A stretch of DNA of 64,000 bases from Cyclina sinensis (taxonomy: Eukaryota; Mollusca; Bivalvia; Venerida; Veneridae): positions 14,858,111-14,922,110 of the forward strand of contig JAAONU010000016.1 of the NCBI GenBank assembly GCA_012932295.1. The letters are read 5' to 3'. The notes below the pieces were generated by a model, which was not told the origin of the DNA, searched no databases, and was given only the letters and a program-made list of their open reading frames with translations. Made by a program: the position numbers and the translations under genes. Below, one piece after another: positions 1 through 11,825 of the stretch (within the stretch, counting starts at the first letter, position 1; each line of letters opens with the position of its first letter).

Positions 1-204
1 TATGCAAACTTGAAAATTTATTTAGCTCGGAGTTAGCTTAAAACATTTTCTACTCTCTTTCAGGTTTTAAGACATTTTTTCGTTGTTGTAAGTGAAAGAA
101 ACTGACACACAATTATTTACAGAAATTATTTAACTTTGTTCATTTAGACGGACCCTTCCACAATAGAATAGAATATGTTGTTTGAGAGAAGACTTAGAAA
201 TTAC

Positions 205-290
205 CGTTCCGAGTACAATAGCATTTGTATACTTCATGGGCAAGGTAGCCGCCAGACCAAAGGTACTGTTCTGATACACGCCAGTACAAC
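205..290 (-). CDS. SLC29-like: Paralog A coding exon 7 (TM5 start)
   Basis: 86 nt, CCCAG|GTTGTAC to ACG|GTAATT, phase 1 to 0. It encodes CCTGVYQNSTFGLAATLP and MKYTNAIVLGT. This is the last exon of A inside the window. The donor GTAATT is weaker than the GTAAGT in B. Confidence 0.9.
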
Positions 291-3200
291 CTGGGAAAAC
301 AATTCAATCCTATAACAATTGTGCATTTTATTGTGTTGTTTTTGTTTTAGCTGCTTCAATTTTTTTGATGAGCCTATATCAAAAGTGAGAGAGCTTAAAT
401 TATCAAACAATATGACCAATGTGACCCTAAATGGCTCAGTTGACTGTAACTGCTGCAATGTAATATATTTATTTTCAAATTAAAGAAAAAACTAAACAAT
501 ACCGAATGCCAAAATTCAGAAATTTATTGCAAGAAAGTTTTAAAGGGGTTATCTATGTTGTTTTTTTTTTAATTTTTGACTCCCTGTGTGAAGTCAAAAT
601 ATAACTCTAGGAGCGAAGGTTGCACAAGCATTTTAGACTAGGACCTAGATGCATAAAAATGTGAAGTTTTTTAATAAAATATTTATTTAAAAAATGTGTC
701 AGTATAAGTGTTTGTAAAATGTCTGACACCCTGGTGGAGCCTAAAATACAACACAGACCAAGTTCTAGCGATCTTGATAGAGATCAACTGGACAATGCAT
801 CATTCCAAATTTCAGAACTTGTAGCTTTGCGGATTCAGACAAGTAAAGATTTGAATATTTTCCAATATATTTTTATGTATATCATTTGACCAACCATTGA
901 GCCAACAATTGAGACAAAATTTAAACATAATCTTGGTAGAGTCTCACTAGATAATGCAACATTTACGAAGTCTCAAACGTAAGGTTGTGACAAAAAATTG
1001 TCTAGAGTGTCTATATAAGACACTATGTAAACTATCTGATCCTCGTTTTGGACACAAACAATTATTCCAGTGTGAATAATCTTCGCAGAGGTCCAAATAG
1101 GCATTGCTTCAAAGAAAATATCAAAACTTGGACCTGCGGTTTTGGACAAGAAGAGTTTTGAAATACTTTCCTATATATATTTATGAAATACATGTAACGC
1201 CAGGCTGGATCCAATAATAACCCAAGGGGTATAATTTGAAAAAAATTGTTAGCTCACTAAAAATGCTAAATACTAAGTCTCCACTATGCTATGTTTGTAC
1301 AAAATCTATGAACTATAGGACTTCTGTTCTCATATAAGATTTTTCTTTATGATTTCCCTACGTTTTGTTTACGTGAGCTCAAACGAAAATAAGAACTCAG
1401 AAGTGTTACATCCACTTATAACAGGGGGCGGGGGAGGTAAACGTAATGTGAGCCCAGCTTCCTTTAAGCGAGGTTTTCGTGACCTGAATTCCAAAACGGC
1501 GGATAAAGCAATCCTTTTTGATGTAGTTTGAGGCATTTTTCTCTCGGTAAGCACTTATACGTGAATACTTCTGTCAAATGACTACTCTCTTTCGGAACTA
1601 TAGTTAAAAAGCTTTCCTTGGCTTTTAATTTGAAATTCGTAGGTAATGAAATCAAAACATTTTACCGGAAAAACATTTGTCACACCCGTTCTTTACAAAT
1701 TGATTTTTCATGATTTTTTTCATCTATTAAATTCATTATTTAAAAGAGATTGCCTGAAATGCGAGTGAAATATGGCACTTCAGTTTTTGGCAACTGTTTC
1801 TTCAATTCTAGCAGCTCTGTGGAGACTTGTAAGATGTATGTGTGGAAGTAAGGTCTTCAAATGTGCTTAAAGTGAAGTCAGCCACCGAAATAGGGGTTGA
1901 ACATTTTTGGCCATAAATCTTCCTGAATGGAAGAAACAGTGTCCGAAAAGTGAGTCTTTATATTTTGCTCACATTTTTAGGCAATAGGTTTTAATAAATG
2001 GATTTGATAGATGAAAATTACACAAATTTCCTGAAAAAATCATTTTGTAATCTACAGGAATGATGAACATTGTTCTGTAAAACTTTTTTTTTGTTACCTG
2101 TGAATTTCAAAAAAAGCTAAGGAAAGCTTTTAAACGATATATCCAAAAGGAAGTAGTCATGTGACACAAGCGTTCAAGTAAATCTGCTTACCAAGTGAAA
2201 TATTCCTCAAATTACGTCGAAAAAGACTCCTTTATCCGCCGTTTTGCAAGTCAGGTCACAAAAACCTCGCTTAATGGAAGTTCGGCTCACTTTACGTTCA
2301 CCCCTCTGCCTTGGAGATTACTTTTTACAGTGTGACAAGTACATAATAAATAAAGAGAGGGGTCCCACGAAAAAGATCTTAATGTAAAAAAATGTAATGC
2401 AGTGTGATACGTGTGTAATATATATAGAGAGAGGGGTGAAAACTACAAAAAATATAAAGAAGTAGATAGAATCTATTCAGTTTCACTCTTCAATGAGTAA
2501 ATTTGCAGGATACGGAAAATAAATATTTGTAAAGCTTTCACTGTGATCAAGTGTGTCAAATTTGATTCCCGCATCTCAATATATACTGCCTATCAATTCG
2601 ACCTCCAGTATCTACACAATATTTTCATATCAACTTACAGAGAAATAAATATATAGTACAATTAACTCCAAACCAGATGTGGACATTCTTCCTTTAAAAA
2701 TACAGATAAAAACAGCACAGTTAATGATTACAACTATTTATTAGTTGCTCTTTCAGAATGTATCATTCTACGACTAGTTTAGAACAGGATTTGTAAGGAA
2801 AACATACAGCTTATACTTACAGTTCAGGACAGAGACAGAAGCCATAGTTAGACCAAAGAAAACAAGAGGCACTGAAAGAAAAAAATATGAAAACAATAAC
2901 TACCAACAAAAATGTACAATATCAACTCTCTATGCTACAAAAAATATAAACACTTTCAGTTTACTTGGTGAACACAGAAATTTTAACAGACACATTGACA
3001 TCAAGTTATTATTGTTTCAATATCATTCACATATAAAGGAAAGGAATGATCTACATTTAAGTATGTTTAATGTCCTTTTCAACAACTACACATGTATCTC
3101 ATATCGGGTTAGGTCCAACCAGGAACTGCGCGTGACAACCATGAGGCCACCGAGGACGAGCATCTCAACTTTAGTGTATAACTCTGTAAGTCTTTTACAA

Positions 3201-6200
3201 TACGAAGCCATTTTAGGTTTTCAATAATAAGTTTGGCTGACTTAAGGTTAGAGTCTCTTCAACAACTATTCAGTGTAAGTCACATTTTGGATGCTCTAGC
3301 ATCTGCAAGTTGAAATGCAGAGTATGTTGAATTGTCCTTGTCCTCGTTTATCCGTAAGTTTCTTAAACAATACTCTATCCAAGCAACAAATGGTGCTGCG
3401 AGCATGTGTTTATTGATCACAGGTTAAACGGATCCAGTATATGTACCTCTAACTATTGTTCTGAATATGCCTGATATTAAATCTCATCAATGTTAAACAA
3501 CTATGTATAATAAAGACATGCCTTTGCATTGTAAATTTAGAAGGACTCTTTTGCGTGTCAAAAATCATACTGCAAATCAAAATTTATAAATTGATAAATT
3601 TAATAGCTTGAACTTATTCCTTTCCTACTTTCTGTTCTGCAAATACATACTGACATAGATAAGTACACTTACTGTTTGAAGTGTCGATCATCGCAAGAAT
3701 CACAGTTAATATGAAAATGATAACCATCATAAACAAAACAATGGCAATTCTTCTAGTAGAAGCTTGTCTGAAATAAAATTTCAAAAGAAAATATTCATTA
3801 AAATTCGAGGTCAAAGTGACCCTGAATTATTTACAAAATTCAATTTGCACATATTTGTGTAGTTGCAAATATACAATCATTACCAGTCATTTTACTACAG
3901 TATGTTCATTATGAAGAGGTTAACTCGGACTGAGAATAACTGAATATTATCAAATCTGTTACGACTTACCCAGTCTTTAAATAAATTCACAAACTAAACA
4001 GGCAGGTGTATTTTTAATAATATACATTTTAAAAGTGTAGATAATCTTTCTTTCTAATAAACTTTATTTTTGACATTCTAATTAACTTTATTTTTGACAT
4101 TCTCTGTGTCCTCAGCATTTATTCGGAGCAGCATAGATCTTGAACATCTTGACAACATAATCATTAATTGAATGATCAACGCATTCACAGCATTTCAATT
4201 ATATGCAAACAGATTTTAAAAACAAAAATGAATTGCAAATGTCATATTTACTATAGTTTACAATTATGATCATAATTTCTTTGGAGATATTTGTGGTTCA
4301 TTTGAAGATAAGTAATATAAGATTAAGTGACCCCTGCTATGAGAGAGTGATTTGCATTAAAACTAACATTAAATGAACTGTCAAAACCTACTGTCCGAAC
4401 TGGAAGAAGGTGTTAACACAACTGATAACAACGCTGGAAACTTGTGACACAATACCCAGATAGAACATAAACTCTGAACGATATGTTGCCTTCGCACTGA
4501 TTGGAGTGTCTAGCTTGTAGTCCTCAAAATACTGTAATACACAAATACATAATCTAACACCTGAGTAAATGACATAACCTATTACAGCAGCAGCTACTAG
4601 TACAACTTGATACCAAAGAGAAGACTGTCCTTACGTCCCATATAAAAGGAAATCTGACAAGAGCAGAAAATGGAAATCTGACATGGGCAAAAGTAAACAG
4701 ATTTAGGTTCAATATAATAAGGCCTATAAAACTATATAGCAACATCATCTTCTAAATTTGTCTCTTGCGTTTTTACAGATCAAAAACGTAAATGAGTTTC
4801 CTCAAAGTATTTTATTGCGATCCCGATTTTTTCTACAGAAATGCAAAAGGCAATAGTCAACTACAACCATCTCGTCTACAGTAGGATAGTTTAAAACGAC
4901 TGTACCACAACTTGAATATAAATTAAAGAAGTCGTTGAAATTAACAAACAATCTTGTTACTTGGCTAATTCTACACTCCATGCGAGATTTAAAATACTGA
5001 TTATAAAATAGTCTGCCTAGAAATTAAGCATCATGAAAAAGATGTTTCTATCTTGTCCAGAAAAACACATCTCAGGCAATTGCCTAGCACTAACCTGGTA
5101 TTGGCAAGTACGCTATTCTCTAAGGTCCACTTACCATACATTTTGTCTTTGTTTAATTTCCAGAATTTAGTTATGACCTATGCAAATTCACTCCAACTCT
5201 AAGTTATGTAAGGTAGAAGCTATTTACCGATTTGGCAGTGATTAACATGTTGTTATGTAAGTTATAAGCTATTTAACGATTAGGCAATGATAAACATGTC
5301 GTGATGTAAGGTATAAGCTATTTACCGATTTGGCAGTGATAAACATGTTATATAAGGTATAAGATATTTACCGATTTGGCAGTGATAAACATGTTCCAGG
5401 GCATCAGAATAGCAACTCCGTGGATGAGGAAAATGAAAAACACCATTCTGTACCTGAACAAGTAACAACAAAATCACCACCACAATTTTGAAAAGAAGGA
5501 ACCATTATGTAAAAACATACATTGTGAAGCTCATGTGCATCATATATAAAACTCTACAACATTTGTTACAAAATCTGCACTAAATGTTTATTTATTTGAA
5601 AATCAGTCTTACACTAAATGAAAAAAAAATGTGTTAAAATGTTGTGCGATGCACTAACTGAAATCCTTGTAGCTTGTAATGTGATAAGTATTCACGATAG
5701 ATGATATATTATATTAAACAAAAATATATATAACTGACATAAGGTTGCAGGCACTTCTGGACTGAAGAGTTTTAATGCTTTCAATTAGGTTGGTAGCATT
5801 TTCAAGATTAACGAGAAATCTCCATATATATTGTGAGAAAAGTCGAAATCCGTTTCTTCAAAGCAGTAACATTCCCAACAGTCCTCGAACTACCTTGCTT
5901 AATGCTTTGAAAAAAAGTCCTGGTAAATGAGGTTATAAAATTGCACATTGAACTCACAATCTGCTGCTGAAATAGCCCCTCTGTTAAGTATCGTCGGTGT
6001 GTCCTTTGGTGAATACTCATTATGTATTCGATTAAATTCAATTTGAATTGAAACAATATATGAGGTAAAGGTTTGTCATATATATGGAGCATGGGACAAA
6101 ATTTTCATTTTTGGTGCAGAATTATTATTATTCTTTTTTTTTTTTGCATTTGGTGTAGGACTGATTTTCAAATAATTTAAAGTACGGCGCAATTTCCTAA

Positions 6201-7087
6201 CAAAACGTGCAGTGTTTTACATATGATGCAATTTTACATTTGGTACCACAATAGACATTAAGCAGTTTTTTTCCTGAGTATAAAAATTCATGTTCATGTT
6301 AAAAAATTCAAGGTAAGACATCCTCCATCTAATGTGACACAACAATATGTCTGTCTCAACCTACCTGTCTGGAGGTGGTTGGTGTACCACAGGTTGGTCT
6401 GCTATATCTGTGAACTCGACAGTTCTAGCTAGGGAGTCGAGACCAGGGTCCCGCTTACCTGGGGTCGAGTTAGATAGAAATAGCTCCTTTTCGTCTGATG
6501 TAGCAAATTCTAAAATTTTACAAAAGGCTTTGTGTTATGATCTTGCATTTTTTATCTTTAAAACAATTTATTGCATTGACTAAAAGTTTTAATTCTATTT
6601 TTACATGTCTTTTGGTTAAAAAAATCTTAAACTTATATATGGGAAAAATATATTATCACAACTATAAATGTCATGTGTTGCTCTTACAAATTAAGCATGT
6701 TATTTTCATTTATAAACGTTTCACTTTTGTATGATTTATGCTATCAAAATGAAATATTATGATTTCCTTGTATATTTTGCATCCGTTCTGAACTGATTTG
6801 GATCAACCTAACGGAACTTTATGTAATTGCGAAATGATTGTTGTTTCTTAAGGACATGCCTTATGGTAAACTGCGGCTTACCAGAGTTAATACCTCCATT
6901 CTTTTTTGTTGTCGATGACTTGTTTGGTTTTGGTGTGTATGCAAGAAATTGTAAAGTACCATTGCCATTGGCATCGTTCACCGATTTATTCAAAGTGTAG
7001 TTCACAGTCTTGGCATGTCCAAAGGTCGTTGTCATCGTGATGTGGAGTAATCTTGCATAAATGTTGTCCTAAAATTCATGTGGTTTC
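205..7087 (-). CDS. SLC29-like: ENT-family nucleoside transporter, paralog A (exons 1-7; 3' part outside window)
   Basis: This is the 5' half of an equilibrative nucleoside transporter, a plasma-membrane or endolysosomal facilitator of nucleoside movement with 11 membrane helices. Seven coding exons run 7035-6882, 6509-6365, 5453-5372, 4531-4392, 3767-3673, 2871-2821 and 290-205. All have AG/GT borders and agreeing phases, giving 251 codons without a stop. Family marks are the TM1 P-W-N motif in exon 3 and Q-N-S-T-F-G-L-A in exon 7, which matches the GSLFGLAG-type motif of TM5. Each exon matches paralog B at the same phase and, except exon 1 (9 nt shorter), the same length. Exons 8-14 should lie just left of position 1. 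Substrate and cell location cannot be read from the sequence. No break was seen, so nothing marks it as a pseudogene within the window. Confidence 0.9.
291..1421. repeat. Intron 6 of paralog A, first part: degenerate tandem repeat of the 'agaTcaactgGacaatgc' family
   Basis: No exon seen. About 560-1330 holds diverged units of roughly 170-200 bp with recurring phrases such as 'gatagagatcaactggacaatg' in varied form and 'aagagttttgaaatactttcc'. The same family recurs at 31310-31860, 34100-35400 and 36230-36520. It is old interspersed repeat DNA. Confidence 0.5.
1422..2308. mobile_element. Foldback element with arms of about 280 bp (intron 6 of paralog A)
   Basis: About 1422-1705 and 2010-2308 are imperfect reverse complements. 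Shared landmarks are the AACGGCGGATAAAG core, AAGCGAGGTTTT.GTGACCTGA, TTAAAAGCTTTCCTT and GGTAA. The loop is about 300 bp of AT-rich DNA. Arms look roughly 75-80% identical. This is a foldback or long-TIR MITE structure; no ORF spans it. Confidence 0.65.
2821..2871 (-). CDS. SLC29-like: Paralog A coding exon 6 (TM4)
   Basis: A short 51-nt exon, CTTTCAG|TGCC to GAACT|GTAAGT, phase 1 to 1. It encodes MPLVFFGLTMASVSVLN, most of TM4. The same length and phase are seen in B at 47323-47373. Confidence 0.9.
2872..3672. other. Intron 5 of paralog A
   Basis: No exon or mobile element recognised. The stretch at 2990-3170 is alignable with intron 5 of paralog B near 47510-47660 (shared 'ccatgaggccac'), which confirms that introns were duplicated along with the gene. 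Confidence 0.5.
3673..3767 (-). CDS. SLC29-like: Paralog A coding exon 5 (TM3)
   Basis: 95 nt, TTTCAG|ACAAGC to AAACA|GTAAGT, phase 2 to 1. A basic S-T-R-R turn precedes TM3 (IAIVLFMMVIIFILTVILAM). Confidence 0.92.
3768..4391. other. Intron 4 of paralog A
   Basis: AT-rich intron of 0.62 kb with nothing recognisable apart from a short direct repeat 'aactttatttttgacattct' at about 4060-4105. The same intron in paralog B is 8.3 kb and full of insertions. Confidence 0.5.
4392..4531 (-). CDS. SLC29-like: Paralog A coding exon 4 (TM2)
   Basis: 140 nt, TTACAG|TATTTT to GGACA|GTAGGT, phase 0 to 2. It encodes YFEDYKLDTP, an extracellular segment, then TM2 (EFMFYLGIVSQVSSVVISC). It differs from B at only a few residues (SSV versus SNA). 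Confidence 0.92.
4532..5204. other. Intron 3 of paralog A, distal part
   Basis: No coding or repeat signal beyond homology to 57780-58260 in paralog B ('gcctag..aacatcatctt', 'aaggtccacttaccataca'). Confidence 0.4.
5205..5398 (-). repeat. Minisatellite built from the exon 3 / intron 3 donor junction, paralog A (4 units)
   Basis: Units of about 46-52 bp read on the minus strand as ACATGTTTATCACTGCCAAA-TCG|GTAAATA then AGCTTATACCTTAC. The first is the real exon 3 end (donor at 5371-5370). Copies downstream keep a GT donor at 5325-5324 and 5227-5226; one intermediate copy has TT instead. Use of a decoy would read GTA AAT ATC TTA TAC CTT ATA TAA, a stop after seven codons. Confidence 0.85.
5372..5453 (-). 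CDS. SLC29-like: Paralog A coding exon 3 (TM1, PWN motif)
   Basis: 82 nt, bounded by TTCAG|GTAC and TCG|GTAAAT. It encodes TM1: VFFIFLIHGVAILMPWN then MFITAKS. H-G-x-x-I-L-x-P-W-N is the ENT TM1 signature. The 3' border is the seed of the minisatellite at 5205-5398. Confidence 0.93.
5454..6364. other. Intron 2 of paralog A
   Basis: No recognisable gene or repeat. A poly-T tract lies at about 6128-6145. Stops occur in all frames. Confidence 0.4.
6365..6509 (-). CDS. SLC29-like: Paralog A coding exon 2
   Basis: Bounded by TTTTAG|AA and GACAG|GTAG, 145 nt, phase 1 to phase 2. It encodes the rest of the cytoplasmic tail, including DEKELFLSNS, which is also in paralog B. Rich in P, D and T. Confidence 0.88.
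6510..6881. other. Intron 1 of paralog A
   Basis: AT-rich with nothing recognised. It lacks the 33-bp tandem array found in the same intron of paralog B. Confidence 0.4.
6882..7035 (-). CDS. SLC29-like: Paralog A coding exon 1 (N-terminal tail)
   Basis: It starts at ATG (7035-7033) with MTTTFGHAKTVNYTLNK and ends at a CTG|GTAAGC donor in phase 1. It encodes a hydrophilic cytoplasmic tail. The start matches paralog B (MTTTFEHDKSMNYNVNK), which fixes it. It is 154 nt against 163 nt in B, three codons shorter. Confidence 0.9.
7032..7079 (-). promoter_or_regulatory. Upstream ORF in the 5' UTR of paralog A
   Basis: If the conserved acceptor TTTACAG at 7088-7090 is used, the 5' UTR reaches 7087 and contains an ATG at 7079-7077. 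It opens a 15-codon ORF whose TGA (7034-7032) overlaps the main ATG as ATGA. Paralog B has no ATG between its matching acceptor (61875-61877) and its start. The uORF could lower translation of A or make it depend on reinitiation, which is an inference. Confidence 0.4.
7036..7087 (-). other. 5' UTR part of paralog A's first coding exon
   Basis: A TATTTACAG acceptor ends at 7088 and the sequence down to the ATG aligns with 61818-61874 of paralog B, so both genes probably have an upstream non-coding exon. I could not locate that exon or the promoter. Confidence 0.5.
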
Positions 7088-8149
7088 CTGTAAATAATAT
7101 ACAATGAAATATTTCATCAAAACATTGGAACAATTACTAACAGATATGATCAGCTGGGATAGATGGGTTAGTTGACAGTGAATTGCCTGCTCAATATATG
7201 ACTGGTACATAGTAAAGATTAAAGACAACAAAACACACTTTTTGACGCCTACACTTTCATTATGAGGCTCTTGTAGCATTAATGTTTCAAATTCATTCTA
7301 TTTATGCTATTAAAAAATGCAATGAGGTGATAAGAGTATTTTTCATTCATCTGCTTCTAAAAACTATCTTAGCAGCAAAGGATACTATTTGGTTGCTATT
7401 TGAACCTTCTTGCAGTTTCCTCAAAAATTTAAATTCACTATTCCATGCATTCAAGTCAAGTCTACGTCAAATATTTTGTTGGCAAAAACATATACATGTT
7501 CATCGCCAAGTAACATCTATGAAGATTGTTGGCACTAGAATAAGTTAATCATTGGTTATTGACCGATTAATACAATGAGCTAATAGTTCACCTATTCATC
7601 ATTACAAACAATATTTCAAAATTTGATTGTCCTGTGTGCAGTTGTTTTATGGCGTATTTGATGGGAAAGTAGTTTCGAAGTGAAGGTTTCTGCGACTGAC
7701 GCAGATAACAAAAAACACTCATCATACCCCACCTAAGAAGAAAAGTATTTATATGTATATACAGCTGATAAATATATTGATCAGGAGTGATGTAGGCCTT
7801 ACCATACATTATGATCTAAAACTCAACACACTACCAATGAAAGATGGTTAACTTTGAACCATAATATAAAGTCAAGCCACTCTGCACTTATTAAAAGTCA
7901 AAAAGGATCTTGAAGCCATTCTATTGCTAATGTAACAAATTCTTTGAATTCATATCCCCGCCGTAAAATAATGGTTACTTTTCGGATATGCAAGTTTTAA
8001 AAACAAAGTCTTTTTAACACAAATGCATTATTTTGAGAAAGCAAACTCCAAGCTACATAGATGACTTTTGCATATGAGCATGAAACATATTACGTTAAGG
8101 CACCTTTCTACTCTAGCAGTTGTCAGTTTTGACAAATGTTGTTAAGTCT
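7088..8149. other. 5' flank or 5' UTR intron of paralog A
   Basis: AT-rich and without a recognised feature. ORFs here are short and lack family resemblance. It may be an intron leading to a non-coding first exon. Confidence 0.35.
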
Positions 8150-9315
8150 CTACATTACTCTATAGCCTACATATTGTAAGATTTGGACAAATGAACTAAA
8201 AAAATGTTACAAATTTCATGAAATTCCATCCATTTATTGGTTATGCAGTTATGAGACCTGAGATGGACTGGCAGACAAACAGCGCAAAATCCAAATCCCT
8301 CTGTTAAACACTGCTAGCAAGTTTCAATTCTCCAGCATAGCCATTTTGGAGAAGAATCTGTACTTTTTTCCTGAATAAGTCGATATGCCCTACATAGTTA
8401 TATTGTTCAAAGTAATCTAAGGTTCTCGACCGTGGTGATACTGGTCTGATCGGAACTGACTTGTTCCATCCTAGAATGATAATTCATGAGTGCTGAGTTT
8501 TATGAAATATCATCATTTGGTTACTAAGAGACTGAATGTATAGGCAGACAGACAAACAATGCAAAATATTTATTCCTCCACCTACGATGGCGGTAACACA
8601 AGACCATGTCACGTTTTTACAACTAAGCCATAGGCCTGTGGTTTGGGAGAATATGTATCCTGATTTTCTTGTTACTCTACATAACTTGGGACAACCTAAA
8701 CGTTGTCATTTATGATCCGCGGAGCAGGATTTGAATAATCTTATTTACAGAGCATTAAACCGGCTTAAATGCCAAATATCAAATACATTACCAAATGATG
8801 GCTAAATATATGTCGTTTCTTTTTATTTAACACTGAACTCAACATGAATATACAGAACTTGCAGGTGTATTAGCTCACTATGCTGATACAAATTATTTAA
8901 AAAGTTCTAACAGTTTCAAAGCTATAGCTCTAGATTCATAACAAAATAACTTGAAATTTTGGCAAACAAAGGGCCATAACTCTTGTATTCTAGGACTATT
9001 TCAGTGAAACTTGTAGAACCCCATTTCCCTACCGTAGTTAGCATCTACAAGAAATTTTATTTAGAAAATTCCAATCCGTTTCCAAGATGTTGCTTCGGAC
9101 AGTTTTTGTGAAATTTAAACAAAAATCCATAAATCTGGTGTTCCAAAGTTTAGGTAAGTTATACTTGCTGGGCAACATTTCTCTGTAGTATTCAACATCC
9201 TCAAAACATTTTTATCTAAAGAATCCAAACCGTTTCCGAGTTGTGACTCCGGGTGGATGGTCACACGGACTGACAGACACCGCCAAAACTATAATCCCTC
9301 CGCCTAAGGTTGGGT
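8150..9315. repeat. Tandem-core interspersed repeat (pearl-like remnants)
   Basis: Three diverged units each lead into a short purine-rich cap: 'gactggcagacaaacagcgc' near 8268, 'aggcagacagacaaacaatg' near 8541 and 'cacacggactgacagacacc' near 9262, followed by 'ctccacctacgatggcgg' or 'ccctccgcctaaggttgg'. This tandem core plus GACA/GACG cap is the layout of bivalve pearl/CvA elements. Confidence 0.5.
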
Positions 9316-10029
9316 ATAACTATACAGTGAAGTATATTATTGTATTAGTAGTAACAAAATGTGTCTCTTTTCACTCATAAAATGTCACATTGAAAATAAA
9401 CTTACAATAAGGTGTGAAGTTGTAAGGGTTTACATATGCAAATGTTACAAATTTAATACAAACACGTTTGATAAGTCAAAACAATCAGCATGCATAACAT
9501 GCATGAATTACAAAGTACCTTTATCACCCTTGGCAATCTCATGAATATATATGAAGGGCATCCTGTTTGTTTAAGATCTGACCACCTTAGAGAAAAACGT
9601 CACAGTAAGTTTAGAAACAGTTCAATAGATACTTAACCCTTAATTAGTGGGACAACTCTAATTCTTCATGAAAACATGCACTACCGTTTAAATAATTAAT
9701 TGTCAGGATTTTCTTGTCATTTTTATTCTTTGCACATGCTTAGGAATATTTAAATAGAATTTCTAGGAAAGCTATTATATATTGTGGGTTATTTTGGATG
9801 ACAAAAGACATGACTAGACATTGCATGGGACACCTGAAAAGTATCACGCCCAAGTACCCAAAACATTTGTTGATTAATTATATACAAATGAAAAATGTTT
9901 ATAACACTTGTAGAACTGGTTACATATTATGACATGAATGTTTACTCCAAACTCCTCACAGACACTTCAGTTTTCTATTTATAACTAACAAAAATGCCCT
10001 GATCTAACATTCTTATGACAGAACTTAAT
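9316..10029. other. AT-rich spacer
   Basis: Nothing recognised; stops in all frames. Confidence 0.4.
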
Positions 10030-10160
10030 CAACAGCATGGTGCTTGCTCGGTTTAGGAGCCAGATAAAGCACACAGCGAGTCAAGCTTGTGGATCAGCCC
10101 GAGTAAATCACTCATGATGCAGCGGCTTACAGGCCAACCACCTTAACTACTGCACTTCAA
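10030..10160 (-). mobile_element. Degenerate tRNA-derived SINE head (minus strand)
   Basis: On the minus strand 'gtagttaaggtggttggcct' resembles a tRNA D-arm with A box, followed by 'gtaagccgctgcatcatgag', a common SINE anticodon-arm derivative. The B-box part is poorly preserved. It is too degraded to be a working tRNA gene. Confidence 0.4.
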
Positions 10161-11825
10161 CCTTACAGACAGCCTCCACTATTAAATGGTTAAAAGTTTG
10201 AATACAGTGAACATAAGCATCCATAACTATACATTTGATCGCTTAACCACAAACGCAATCGCTCAGATTACAAGTTTTCCGTCCAAACTTTGAGGTGGCA
10301 CCTTACCACTGAAAAAAAGTAAAGCAAATGCAAATATGCTTGATATATGAAAAGTAAAAGGACGCATGAAACAGATTTTTCTTATATTTCTAAGACAATC
10401 AGTTTTTAAACTGGAGTGCCAACCAACACACAAACAACAAACACAAAGAAAATTTATTTTGATACTTACAATTTTAAGTTAAGAAGTCAATGCTTAGAAT
10501 CCTTTAAAATCTCTATTGCATTCAGTGATTATTTTCCATTGAAACTCCAGATCACCACTGCATAAAATGTCATAAATCATTAAAAAAAACAAGCATTGTA
10601 TATATGTTATCATTAATGACCAAGTGTGCAGTAGTTATAGATATAGGTAAGCTAGATAGATAACAGGTAATAATATTATCAGCCTTACAAGTGCCAGATG
10701 CACTGACATGCATTCATACAACTATTCAATACACTAAGTTTCAATATATCCACAGCTGACATATATCAAGAACTTCATACAACAGATAGATTCTTGTGTA
10801 TGCCCCTGTATAATGCAAAAATGTAATATAAATGGAAATGAAAACATTTGGTAACATTTACTGGTTGCATTGATATGTAAATAACTATAGAGCAAAGAGA
10901 CTGTCTACGAATATTTACTGACATTACTGTGTTGTAATTGATTTTATTATATACACTTGTTTTACCACAAGATACTGCAGCATGTCAATGCACAGTACTT
11001 GACAGTCTTTTTAAATTTTGACATTATCATTTAAAACAGCCATCTTATATTTATGTTATAATTGTAACTACCGGACAATATTTGCCTCAACTAAATGATA
11101 GTAGAGGTTCTGAAGACATATATATATATATAAAATATTGACTCGAGGACTTGGACACAATATTTAATAATATGCATAAAGTGTATGAATAAAACACGAA
11201 TAATAAAATAAACAGACAATTTATTTTGTGGAATGAAGAATTATAACAAGTTTTATATTTTACCAGGGCATGAACTACATTGTTGTTGTTACATAACTTA
11301 TAACTTTAAATGAATACAGACCTAGATATCTCATAGAATAGCAAATTATAAAAATGTCATATTAAGTTTGAATTTTGTCGGCGTAGCTGTCTTACCTCAC
11401 TTTTGACCTCTTTAGGGATGGTGACGTAACACAATGCCGAATAGATATTTTCATGACTTCTATTGGTAGTCATTCCTATACTTAGTCAAAAAACGTTAGG
11501 CACCATTGTTTGTTGAGATAACAAACAGTTGAAATTTATGCTTCATACTTAAATATCCTGACTTAAGCACAGTCTGTTTGATAGTTACATTGTTGTTTTA
11601 TCAACAATTTTCGTAATTGCATGTTGAAAGGCGTTTTTTGCATGTATATATCGAGGTATCGAATATAATCGAGGTAGTATGAATACTTGCAGATTGCTTT
11701 TGATATATTTCTGCCTATGTTTTCTTTGTTTGATAACAAGTAATAAGTTATCAGTGCAAGTCGGCATTTGTTGACAGGCAGAATGAAAGACTACGCTACA
11801 TCTGTTAATCCATTTCTGAACTTAT
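10161..11825. other. AT-rich non-coding stretch
   Basis: No gene or clear repeat. A short (TA)n tract lies at about 11119-11135. Confidence 0.4.

Noticed and set aside
234..458. 74-codon minus-strand ORF over exon 7 of paralog A
   Set aside because: Out of frame with the ENT exon; the coding frame gives QNSTFGLA as in paralog B.
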